From the NCBI GenBank assembly GCA_000231825.2, contig JH720334.1, positions 17,018 through 81,017 on the forward strand: a stretch of DNA of 64,000 bases. Direction: 5' to 3'. Made by a program: the position numbers and the translations under genes. Positions 50,966 through 62,194 of the stretch are shown here, one piece after another. The notes beneath the pieces were generated by a model. The model searched no databases, was not told the origin of the DNA, and saw nothing but the letters and a program-made list of their open reading frames with translations. This DNA comes from Tetrahymena elliotti 4EA (taxonomy: Eukaryota; Ciliophora; Oligohymenophorea; Hymenostomatida; Tetrahymenidae). How positions within the stretch are numbered: the stretch's first letter is position 1; every line of letters begins with the position of its first letter.

Positions 50966-53133
50966 TCATTAATAATTTGAAATATAATTTAATTCTTATT
51001 CTATTAAAAACTGTGTTTGAGGATTAAGTTTTAGTTTAGCTATTGATGTTTTTAAAATACGAAACCATATTCCTATTTACCAAGAGGTAACTTATAGTAA
51101 TTAGACACTGCCGAACCAGTCTTTAGTGCATGTACAATTATATGGTGAATTAAGCTATTCTAAATAACTTTGAACTAAGGTAGGATTTTCTAATATTTTT
51201 AAATCATCTATCATGTGTTTTTCTTTTTTTACTCCTTTTTTGATCATATCAATAAGCTCTTTTATTATATTTTGATTAGATATAAGATGGCTCTACAACT
51301 CAAGAGAAAGAAGTAGTTTTTCTTTTCTGATTGAAATCTCATGTATAGTCTCATCAAATCCTTCTTTCTTTAGTAAGAACTATATTACTGCTTAACAAAT
51401 TTAATCTACCAAAAACACTTGTAGATTCTGATCCTTTACAATGGCCTTAACGTGTCTTCTTACAATTTAAATCTCAGGATAAAAAACTAAATTCTTAGTA
51501 ATGATATTTGAAAATCCTGAGAGTTATTCAATCTAATTTTTAGTAACAAAATATGTTTTAATAAAACCTCAAAACTAAAAATCTTAAAATAAACCGTTCA
51601 TAAAGAATTTAATTTTTAAACAATAATAACCCAGTAGATATTATTAATAAATAAGATTATAAACTGGTGAAAAAAATTGAGTTTATGACTAAATATATTG
51701 AAATTTAAAAGTAGAATTTCTTACTGTGAGTGATGCAAATATAGGAATCTTTTAAATTATGTTGCTTTGTTAAATTGTCTGTAAAATAGTTTTTTCTATT
51801 TCTGATTTAAATGATAAGCATTCATGATCTTCTACAATTAAGTACCTGTATGAATAATAAATAAAATAATTATACAATTTGAAATTTTCGATTTATTAAT
51901 TACCTCAAACTTTCAATTTTTTCTAGTATTTTGAATATTAAGATTTTTGGTATTTATTATTTTTTGAGTGCATTATAAATTTGATTTTTAAAGAAGTAGA
52001 AGAAAGTATGAGTGAACTTGTTTTTACCAAACACTTGATTTACTAATTATTAAAGCTCATTGATATTACCAATAAAAGCATCTTCTAAGATTTAGATTGC
52101 ACTTTCTGTATTTATCATTTTATCAAAAGTGAAATATTCACTCATAAAAGTGGAGTTCTTAGCTTCGGCATACACTTTTTAAATAATTTGTTTCAATAAA
52201 TCTCTAGTGCAAATCTATTCCATCAAAGTTTAAGGAAGAATCTTATGCTTTAAAATAAAAAATCTATTTATTTGGTTTAATGATTCAATTATGTGGTGTT
52301 TAATCTTTATTTTAACTTATTCCACTAAAATTTAATTAAAAATTAAGATTTACCTTATTAGATTCGAGCCTTTCTAAAATAAGAGCGAAATTTGGATTTG
52401 ACTAAAGCAGGCTCACAGTTTTATAATATGTCATGTCATTTATTTTAAAGAAAATCTAAGTATTGTCATCTTTTCCACATGAATTTTCTAAGAATCTATT
52501 CAGATAGAATGTAAATATTTCTCCAGACATTCCATATGCATGTAAGTATTATTTTAATTCAGAATGATGAGAATCTAGTTCATTACTAACAAGAGATAGT
52601 ATTTCTCTGATATACATTTCATTACTCTTAAAGAATTATGTTTATTTGTTCTGTTTAGGGCTTGATTAAACTGATTTACTCTTGTTATCATAGCTATGTG
52701 ATAAAGTAGAAGTATTTGGAGATTATACTCTTGAATTAGTAGAACCACTCTATTAAGAAACAGAATCAGAAAAATTTGATATCTTGCTTACCTTAGTAAT
52801 AATCCTTGAGCTGTCTGAAAATACCAACTGCTATGTACCATGAGTTCTCATATTATTTGGAGAATAAGATAAACTATTATCAAGGGATTTCTGCATTGAT
52901 TCATTACTATTGCCCACCACTTTTGATACAATTATGCTCTTGCTAATTTGGCGAGGAGATGGAGAGTGGTTAGCATAGAATTATTCTTTAGATATTTCTA
53001 TTTTTTAATGAGTAGTGCCATACTTTGAAGGCTTTTACATTTTTTAAAAGCCATTCTAATTTTTGATAGTTTCTAAGCTTAGATCTGGGATTTAACCTGA
53101 CTTGTAAAATTGAGAAGAATAAGAAGATTTCAT
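50966..53133 (-). CDS. Protein paralogous to the 1410-aa gene, 665 aa
   Basis: Exons 52354-53133, 51904-52304, 51631-51845 and 50966-51567 give 665 aa with matching phases. The last intron (51568-51630) has an atypical GTTATT donor. Without it an in-frame TGA at 51569-51571 would cut the protein, so this junction is tentative. Residues 1-175 are Ser/Gln-rich and probably disordered. From about residue 175 the protein aligns with residues about 950-1380 of the gene at 45.4-49.7 kb (for example ELKQYLHAYGMSGEIFTFYL against ELKQSEIDSSSFTFYI, and FKILEKIESLR against LRILEKIESVR). There is no signal peptide, membrane span or known domain. Both are on the same strand with only the Tim-like gene between, as expected for tandem duplication plus divergence. 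Confidence 0.8.
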
Positions 53134-54068
53134 TACTTTTTGTCCAATAATAAACTTAATTTTTTTATAAACAATCTATGCCAAATAAAGTTTAATAAGT
53201 TTTTTTATATTTTTATAACCAGCCTTCTAAAAAAATAAGAACATATTATGCTCCAATCTACATTAAAAAATTATGTTATTTTTTTTACTTTAGCTTCAAA
53301 ACATTCCAAATTTAAGTTTTTTAAACCATTAAAAAACTAAAATCTTTTTCATTAATTTATTATTTTCTATTATTTTCAGTTATTTAAGTTATGCTATTAT
53401 CTTATGCATGCTCTTTCACTAATTTTCAACCTTAAAAATATTCATAAAGCTCTACCTAATCTAATTAAAATGAATTTTAATGATATTTTTAATTTACATA
53501 AAATAGATTTAATTCCATTTTAATCAAAATTAAAAAAAATATTATTCCGAAATTAACTAAATGGCTTTGATGAAATATTAATATTTCTTTAGATTTTACT
53601 TTAAATTTTTTATAGTAGCTGATAGTAGACTCCCTATGAAGCATAAGCAAGGATAAATAAATATTAAAGACAGCACTTTTAATAGAGATAGTTTTTTAAA
53701 GTTATAATTTTTTTAAGAGAGAGTCTTATGGTATTTTTTAAAATTTGAGTTGTGAATTTATATAACAATAAATTCTTTTCGAATGGTTGTTTTTCTTTTA
53801 TTACTATCATAATCTATATTGATTGATTTAATGATACAATTTTTAATAAAAAGCAAACCTACTTATTATCATTGATAAAATTAATAAAGAATAAATGATG
53901 ATCATAAATTTTAATAATAGTATTATAGATGGACTCTTTAGTGCAATAAAATGGATGTTAAATACTTTGTTGAGTTTTTCTTTGTTCATATTCGCTCTTA
54001 AATTAATAGTATCTTAATTTAAAGCAAAAAATTAGCTAATTAGGAGCTTTTTTGGCAGAATTTAAACT
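53134..54068. other. AT-rich divergent spacer, nothing recognised
   Basis: Lies between a minus-strand and a plus-strand gene. No coding frame was recognised. Confidence 0.5.
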
Positions 54069-55057
54069 ATGATTATTGAAAAGTTTTCATTGATAAGTAA
54101 ATAAAATCAAATTATTAAAAGGTTTAGCCAAGGTAACAATGTAGCAATGGAAAATCGATTCAACTAAATTAAAGATACTTTAAATTTCAATTTGTGTTCC
54201 TAGTCAGATTTAGTCAAAATTATTAAGGACATATAAATACAAAAGAATCTAAATCCTTAATAGAGGAGCTGTTCTCTAAATTATAGCAAGATGATGTTTA
54301 AAACAATTTTATAAGAACAAGAAAATGGATAATATCACAAATTATTTAGCGAATTTGATTATTTAAATGAAATTCTTGACAAAGAGTAAATCATTGTGAA
54401 TATTTAGCACCTAGAAATAGATTATTTATTTGATGAAAGGCTAGAAACATACTATACCTTTCAAAATTATTAAGATTAAAATGTGAAAGCAGATTTATAG
54501 TTCTAAATATAGCAAGAAAATAGCCAATAATAATAAGAATAATTGTAAACTAATGCATAAATAAAGCAAATAGAACCAAAATTACCAAAAATATACATTC
54601 ATTAGCAGCTTTTTGTTCAATTTATTTAGCTTTATAATTATAATTTTGAATAATTTGTATTTGAAGCAAATTCAAATCTAAAATATACATAATCATTAAT
54701 GGTTCAAAGCTTGCCCTATCTGCCAAACTCTAATAATCTAAATTTATAGTTACCTGAAAATATTTTAATTTTCAATAATTAAAAAGAGTTCTTGAGCTAT
54801 ATGAGATCTTTTTTAACTCTAACACTTTATATAAAAATATTTAACTCAAATATCCACCCTTACATAAATTACTTAAAAGAGTATACTCTAATGGATCTAC
54901 TCTTAGAAGATTGAATATAGATAATCTAAAAACTAATCTAAAGACTAACCTTTTAACTTAAAAGCTTGTCTTATCCAAACTATCTCAAAAGTATCCTCAA
55001 ATATAATAAATTTAAAAGTTATAATCAATAAAATCATTCAAAAAACAGAATTCATGA
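54069..55057 (+). CDS. Gln-rich protein, gene model unresolved
   Basis: The longest frame is ATG 54069 (internal ATG 54147) to TGA 54912-54914, 281 aa, with clear Gln-rich coding such as FSEFDYLNEILDKEQ and HQQLFVQFIQLYNYNFEQF. The last part of that frame is less convincing than another frame of the same DNA, which runs from about 54795 to TGA 55055-55057 and reads VLELYEIFFNSN, LKRVYSNGSTLRRLNIDNL and QKLVLSKLSQKYPQ. A phase-2 intron from a GTTACC donor at about 54750 to AAAAAG would join the two. The true C-terminus is therefore probably the second frame. No domain is recognised. Confidence 0.55.
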
Positions 55058-56051
55058 TAAATAATATAATAATTTAGAGTTTTTCTAAAAAATATTTTAA
55101 ATATTATTATTTAGAGTGTTAATATTTACATTTATCTCATTTTATCATTCTTAATTATTTTTTAAATTCATAAAAACTATTTATTACTCTCTCTTTAACT
55201 AATTTCATTTTAATACTTACTTATGTTTAAGATCAATAATTTTAAATTTATTTGAAAAAATAGTTAATATTTTTAATTTTTCTATTATTTTTGTTAGATC
55301 CTTCCAAAATTGTTTTTAACATTTACAAAAAATACTGAAAATCATGTATTTAACTAAAATCTAAATATGAATGATAAATAATATTAAATATATTTTTAAA
55401 TTATTATTAAACATGTTCATTTCCTTAAAATTCATTACTCACTCACTCACTCATTTTTTCAGGTTTATAAAAAATAATTGTTACTGACGGTCAAAACTAA
55501 AGTATTATATTTGAATTTTAAGTTTTAAATAGCATAAATTTATGAATATTATATTATTTTCGTAATAAATTTATTTGAAGCAATAAATAATCATTAAATA
55601 TTATAAATTTACAAAAAATAGAAATGAACTACTCAAAATTTTAGTTATTAATTTTAATGGGATTATGTTTTTTTGATTTTGTAATTAAAAACTGTAATTC
55701 AAACATACTAAATATTCAAAATATTTATTGATTTTAAAACTCAATTTAAAGATAAAATTAAACAATTTTTTGTAGAATGACACATTTTTGAACATATCAT
55801 ATCAATTCGAAGAATGAAGAATAGTAGAATAATGTAAAGATTATTGTTAATCATTTAAGTCATCATCAGAATGGCATTATCTTTTGATAAAGATTTATTC
55901 GAAAAATTAAAAATCATTAAATAACTTTTTAATTTGGATTGAAAATATTTGTGTAAAGGTAAAAAATAGAGATTTAGGTTAATAAATTCAATAAATAGGT
56001 AGGTTGGTACTTGTTAATATAATATTTCTACTAATACAACAGTAAATAAAA
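55058..56051. other. AT-rich spacer with (ACTC)n microsatellite
   Basis: A short (ACTC)n tract lies at 55437-55454. The rest is A/T-rich with no gene recognised. Confidence 0.6.
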
Positions 56052-56795
56052 ATGGAGTTAAAATAAGTGAGTTTAAAAATGCCTTAGCAAAGCGAAGAAT
56101 TTTAGCATCTATCTGATGTGATTGATATTAGATGGTATCATATTATCTTACTTGAAATTCTTATGCTGAGTCCTGCAGTACTCATATTTCTTTCAAATAT
56201 GTACAATTTGAATATTTTGATCACTTTGCTAATTTAATTAGCTGTAGTTTTCATAGGGCATCCTTTATTAACTATGAAATTGCTAAACTGCCCATTTATT
56301 TATTTTCTGTATAATGAGTTAGAACATGTCACAAAATAAATTCACAATGGATTTATACTTTTTCTTTCTACTTTTTTCAGTATTATTCTTGCTTATATTT
56401 TCCTCTCTTAAAACTATCAAAAGCTACTTAAAGTTGAGAATGGTAAGAGTGAACTATTTATCATAACTGTATGCATGGTTTACAGTTTAGTGAATCCTAT
56501 TTTTGAGGAATGGTTTTGGAGAATATTTGTGAGAAAGATTTGGAATAGGTAAGAAAAAGAATATAAAAATCTATACATTTCTTTGCACTATGCTGCAGCG
56601 TATGGACTTTTAATATACAATTTATCACCATCATTAACAATAACTTGTTGCTTAACTTTGTTTTTCTTTTTAGCCAATGAAATCTTCTAGATTATTGGTG
56701 AAAAAAGTGGTATAATTAGCTCAATGCTAGCTTAAATGGGTATGCATATAGCTATTTCGATTATTATGATTGATATAATAAACAGAAAAAAATGA
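56052..56795 (+). CDS. CPBP/Rce1-like intramembrane protease, 247 aa
   Basis: A single exon runs from ATG 56052 (in-frame alternative 56079) to TGA 56793-56795. It is a multipass hydrophobic protein (about six to seven membrane spans) with the glutamate-protease signature Glu152-Glu153-x-x-x-Arg157 in FEEWFWRIF, a His at 179 (SLHYAAAYG) and a final His232 in MGMHIAISIIMID. These are the catalytic motifs of the CPBP family, which includes the CAAX prenyl protease Rce1. Rce1 trims the -aaX residues of prenylated proteins in the ER; other CPBP members have different roles. The product is short and the surrounding sequence is divergent, so the substrate is uncertain. Confidence 0.85.
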
Positions 56796-57931
56796 AAAAT
56801 ATATAAACAAACATACAAACAACTCTATTTCTTAAATTTTGATTTTATTGGTAAAGAATTTGGAAAATTTAGACAGATATTGTAAAAAATCTATTTTGCT
56901 GATTCATGTAAATTCAATAAAGAATAAATACATTTTTTGTATTTTAATTATTCATATTGAATGAGTAAATGTTTTATATTTCTTAAAAGTATGTATTTAC
57001 ATTCAATCTTTTCATTAAATTAAAACTTATTGAATTGAATTTATTTTTAAATTATTTTTTTAATCATAAAAAAGAACTTACTTTTTAAATACAACACTGT
57101 ATTTTTTGATTTATTTCATGAAATAGATACTGTATATTATCAATAGTAGCTTAATATTTATTTGGATTCATAAAGAAGTTTTTATTAATGTTTTTGTTGT
57201 GGCGATATCAAATTAATTCAAAAAATAATGAGATATTAATTTTTAAAGTAATAAATCAGATTAACTGCTCATTAATGTATTTTACAAAAAATTATTTTTT
57301 TCTGGGAATTCCAGAATAAGAAATTAAAATTATGAAAATGTATTGAAATTCATAAGGTAAAAAAATACAAGATTATATTTTCAATCAATTAATTTACGTT
57401 TCTCTTAGAAATTTTTTCAAGCCAAATAAAAAGTATTGAAATAAAATCAAAAGCATCTTACATTTAAAATATAAAGAGTAAATACCAAAATAAAATTTTT
57501 GTTAAAAGAATAAATGATTAGTTTATCTCAAATCTATCATTTAAGCAATATATAACTTCTCCATTATAGTATAAAATTTAACAATAGAAAATGTTAATTT
57601 TGAAAAATTTAAACAATTCATTTTGATTAATATTTGTAAGATTGGAGATTGAGAAACAATTTTTGTGATCTTATTTAGGTTCATCTAAATTTCTTAAATT
57701 TACTTTGAGTTTGATTGCATATTTTTAATAATGAAGATAACAAAATTGTATATCAAAGATAGATTATTTATTATTTGAAAACAAAAAGTGTTATTAATTT
57801 ATTTAAAAAACTGTATTACTATTTTCAACCTTAAATTTTGATATTTTTTGTTATTTCAAAATTTTAATTATGAGGTAAGGTAAAAGTTAAGTTAGTTAAA
57901 TTGTTTATTTGTTTATTTATTTATTTGATTT
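56796..57931. other. AT-rich spacer with (TTTA)n microsatellite
   Basis: A (TTTA)n-type run lies at about 57904-57927. No gene was recognised. Confidence 0.5.
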
Positions 57932-58177
57932 TCAATTTTCTCTCTTGCACAGACTAAAGGTCTTTTATTTGATTTTTCTCTAAATTCTCTTGAGATACTG
58001 AATGTTAGTCAATTTCATTTTTGCTTAGTAATCTATTTTTTAATGCAGATTCTTACTTAGTTTTTGTTGAAATTCGAGAGAATTTTTTAAATTAAAGTTG
58101 AAGTTAATTTATTAATAGGTTTATATTAGAAGATTAAAAAAAAATACTTACTTTCTAATACTGTTATTTATTTTCAT
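57932..58177 (-). CDS. Tiny two-exon gene, 49 aa
   Basis: Exon 58152-58177 (ATG, nine codons, perfect GTAAGT donor) joins in phase to exon 57932-58055, ending at TGA 57932-57934; the total is 150 nt. The product is very basic (MKINNSIRNKNLHQKIDY and later LKRIQRKIKQKTFSLCKREN) with no signal peptide. The splice sites and phase agreement are the main support. Function is unknown; it could also be the 5' part of something larger. Confidence 0.4.
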
Positions 58178-58468
58178 TTTTATATCATATCAAATTGTCA
58201 TTTAAATTAAGATTTTTTTATTAACTATGGTTTAAAAAACTAAAAAAAGTGTTAATATTAATTAGGTTTTTAGTAAACAATAAAACTTATTAATAAAATT
58301 CAAAAGATCAATCTGATCTAAGTTTTTTATTCATTTGTATTTTTTTTGTAATTTAATCAGTATAAAAAGATCGTTTTTAAATATTTTTTAGAATTGGGAT
58401 TATGCAATTAAAAAATAATAATTATTAATTAACTAATTTGTTAAAAAATAAAAAAAAATTTTAATAAA

Positions 58469-58708
58469 ATGAAAGGTCTCAAAATTATCTTTCTTGTATT
58501 GCTCCTTATTTTGAGTGTTGCTAATTCAAAATCAATCCATAAGAAAAAGGGTTTCATTCAAAAAGATTAATGCGTTCCTTCTGGTGGAGACTGTTCTATA
58601 AATTAATACTGCTGCCTACCAAATGAAGAGTGCTTATAGTTAGTATATGAAATTGATGGATTTTAGTTTGAAGATTTATTATGTGGTGACATATCAAATT
58701 ACTAATGA
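58469..58708 (+). CDS. Small secreted Cys-rich peptide, knottin-like, 79 aa
   Basis: A single exon runs from ATG 58469 to TGA 58706-58708. A strong signal peptide (MKGLKIIFLVLLLILSVANS) is followed by a short basic spacer (IHKKKG) that could be a cleavage site. A six-cysteine core then has spacing C-x6-C-x5-CC-x5-C-x16-C, the order of inhibitor cystine knots. Such folds serve as protease inhibitors, signals, antimicrobials or toxins; nothing here tells which. The core is acidic near its end. No introns. Confidence 0.8.
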
Positions 58709-59039
58709 TTATAAATCAAATAAAAAAAAATAATTTTTGTTCTCATCTATGTTTTTTTGATGCCTGTAATTTACCATAAATTTACTTATCTACCTATCCC
58801 TCTTCTTTTTATTTCAGATTAATATTATTTTACTTTCTTTCTAACATTATAAACTGTATTCAAATTAACCTTTATTTTTTCTATCTATTTATCTTCTATC
58901 TACCAATTATTTTTCTAAATGTTGTATGGTAAAAAACTGTATTTTTATTTGATTGTAGGCTGCTTTATTTAAATCAATATCTGATCTCCTCAAAGCTATA
59001 TTTTTTGAGTAATGATCATCTTAGTTTATTTTTTATAAT

Positions 59040-59192
59040 ATGATATCTAAGGATTTATTTCAAGAATTCACAGTAATAGCTGGAAACATATGTTCTATAT
59101 GGCCTATAAATACCATAATTTTTTTAGCATTTCTTTATTTTATAATATCAATCTTAATATATTTCTTAATTTATTCAAAGATAATTTAATGA
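59040..59192 (+). CDS. Candidate 50-aa membrane peptide
   Basis: ATG 59040 to TGA 59190-59192 encodes a short N-terminus (MISKDLFQEF) and then one long hydrophobic segment (ICSIWPINTIIFLAFLYFII). It is short enough to be chance, but the composition suits a single-pass membrane peptide. Confidence 0.25.
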
Positions 59193-60089
59193 TTAATTAG
59201 TAAATATAAGATAATCTTTTAAACATTTCTGATTGCTAAAAATGACTTCTATATTATTAAGCTAGATCTTTAAAAACATTTAGTTAATTAGTAAATTTTT
59301 GATTTGATTAATTAAAACCATCTCATCTATTGTTTAAAATCTAATTTAGTTAAGCATTAATTAAAATCTATAATAAAAATTGTCTTCTTAAATACTCTTT
59401 AGGCCTTAGATAGTTAAAGCAGATGTTTTCATCATTAATATTTAAATATTATTTAGATATTTTTTATTTTAATAGTTATCAAATATATTAATTCATCACT
59501 TCAATTGTTTATTTATGTTAGAAATATTTTAAAAATTATAAAAATTTTATTATTTAATATTTTGATTATAAACTCTTTATAAAATATGAATTTGTTAATG
59601 AAATAAAAAATAATTAGATTTTTAGCAGAATAACATGACCATTAATAATTAATTCATACTATTAAATTATAGAATAGTTAAAAATCACTTCATTTTTATT
59701 CATAAAATGTAAAAAAATATTTCAATAAAATTTATTGAAAAGTAATCAAAGATAAAAATACTGCAGGTATTTTTTTTTGAATTTTACAAACAATAAAAAA
59801 TAAATTATTATTTTATTTTTGTTTATTTGTCCCTCGACGAAATAAATTACATTTTTATATAGAATAATTGAAACTAAAGATAGAATATTTCATTATTTTT
59901 TCTATTACATCAAATTAAATATTTAATTTTCTGCTGTAAGGCATTTTAAAATAAAAAATTATCTTTTTTAGATTTTTATAATTGATATATTTATTTTTAA
60001 AAGCATAAGCAAATAATAAGTAGATTTCATACTAATTTTTAAATATTTCACATAAGCAATTCTATTTAATAGCTCAATTTTACAAAATA
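59193..60089. other. AT-rich spacer upstream of the EIPR1-like gene
   Basis: No gene recognised. It should hold the promoter of the next gene. Confidence 0.5.
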
Positions 60090-61774
60090 ATGAACGCGAC
60101 TTAGATATTAGATGCCACTACATAATCAGCTTAGTTTAGTTTAGGCAAATGCAGAGTAAAGATATTATTTAGTCTAAATAGCATTCAATATGGATTTTAT
60201 CTTAAATGCTCTCTAAATCAAACTAATATATTTTTATTTTAAAGGCTAAGCATATCATAGCACATCCTTGCTCATCAAGGAATTTATTTTATGCTAGTAC
60301 CTGCTCTTTAAAGGGAAATAATAAGGTGAATTATAGATTTTTAAAATAACATAATGATAATTTGTCTTTTTTTGAATTAGACTCATTTGATTGAATTTAA
60401 AGAAGATGAAAATAAGATTTATAATTTAGAAAGCTATGAAAATGAAGGAATCATAAGAAAAGTAATACCAGACTATCCTAATGAAGAGAGATTTTACACT
60501 ATTTATTCTACTTGTAAATATAAATTATGAAAAATATAAATAAAAGGTTATGAAAATTCATTATGTTGTTAAATAAAGTTGATTCAGCTGGAAATGAAAA
60601 AACAGGATTTAATTTAAAAGGATCATCAGTAAAGGGAAGTGGAGAAGATATTAATAGCATTTAATAACCTATTTTTAACTAAACTTTTGATACTTATATT
60701 CACAGGTAAAATAAAAAGTTAAGGAAAGCTTTTAATCATTCATTTTAATTTTAACAGCTTAGTTAACAAATTAAAAGATTAAAATAAGCTTTATATTGGA
60801 GAAACTAATAATTTGAAAGTTTTCGATATTTAGTCGTAATAAGTCTCTCTTTAGTTAAAAGAAGGTGATTCAGGTTCTAATCTCTGTGATGTAGACCCTC
60901 ACCACAATGATTATGTAGCAAGTGCATAAAATAATGGGTCAATTTTGATACATGACATAAGAACTAAAAAGTAATTTTTAATTGTTGTGAGTAAAATATG
61001 AAATCAATCTATAAAAATTTATTAGCCCTGAATATGTAATCTAGAATGCTCATCGTTTAAGAATCCATGATCTCGATTTTAATCCTCTTAAATTATATTA
61101 TTTCTAAAGTGTTGGAGAAGACAATACAATCAAATTCTGGGAATTAAGAAAACCTAATTTACCCATGAAAGTTATTGATAAGTTGAATAATATGTAATCT
61201 CAAATTAGATATTAAAATTAAATGAATCAACTAAGGTTTATTTTTTTTATCAAAAAGCCCTCTTTCTTGCAAGTATAACAAAATACATGATTAGCTTCTG
61301 ATAACAGCCTGTAAAACAAATTATTATTTTTCCATACTTTAAATTTATTTTTATTAGTTAATGATGGTTCTCTAGGATTATATAGAGTCATGTCTATGAG
61401 CTCCTATCCAGATTAAAATACTTAAAAGTAATTATAACTTTATTATATTCTAAAATACATACTGTTCAATTAAAAAAAGAAATATTTTAAAGATAAAATA
61501 TAAATTTGATATATTCAATAAGTTAGTTTCTATTTTTTAATCTTTAAGTTAATTAACTTATTATTTTTTAAACTAAACTTTTGTTTTAATAAAATATTAA
61601 ATATTAAACAGGGAAGCTGATGGTCTTATTAAAACATACGATCAACATGAAAATACAGTCTATAGTGTTTCTTGGTCAAATTTGTCTTCTTGGATTTTTG
61701 CCTCTATTTCATACTAAGGAGATATTATTGTAAATATGGTGCCAAGCAGCATTAAGCATAGAATTTTATATTGA
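60090..61774 (+). CDS. EIPR1: EIPR1/TSSC1-like WD-repeat protein, 357 aa
   Basis: Nine exons (60090-60155, 60245-60325, 60381-60513, 60579-60705, 60758-60970, 61026-61193, 61258-61310, 61358-61427, 61612-61774) have consistent phases and total 1074 nt. EIPR1 (TSSC1) is a beta-propeller that binds the EARP and GARP tethering complexes in endosomal recycling, retrograde traffic and dense-core granule biogenesis. Recognisable blocks are IHDLDFNPLKLYYFQSVGED with TIKFWELR, YNKIHDQLLITA, and the diagnostic C-terminus (HENTVYSVSWSNLSSWIFAS, GDIIVNMVPSSIKHRILY), which parallels the animal protein to its last residues. Length is slightly below the animal form (about 390). Several introns carry in-frame TGA or break frame, so splicing is needed. 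It may matter for mucocyst/granule biology in ciliates. Confidence 0.93.
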
Positions 61775-62194
61775 GATTCAATTATTTATTTTATTAATTA
61801 CAAACAATTTATGTATTTTTTTATTTTAATATTAGTAATTTAATTAAAATATAAGAATATCACATTATATAAATATTGTTAAAAATTTTTTATTTTTGAT
61901 ACGAATACAAAATAATTTAATAATAATTCTATTTTATGTTTCAAATGATAATTAATTTTTTTAATCTTATTAATTCTAAAATATTTTTAATTTTAATAAT
62001 ATGTGAATTTGACTCAGTTCTTAATCTTTCTGTAATCGTCAGAAGTGCTACTTTCTCTAGTAGCCCCTTTGTTTTTATAATTTCTATATTGAAAGATTCC
62101 TCCACAAATTTTCAAAATTATTATTGAAGCTAAATAAAAGTAGTAGTACCAAGGCTTTTATAATATTTAAAAGTAGAAATTATATATTTTAAAA
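61775..62194. other. Short spacer between convergent genes
   Basis: 420 bp between the 3' ends of two genes. A plus-strand frame at 61936-62127 is not protein-like and is not called. Confidence 0.6.

Noticed and set aside
61936..62127. 63-codon plus-strand frame between convergent genes
   Set aside because: Phe/Ile/Leu/Ser-rich composition with no start context or homology; probably 3' flank sequence.
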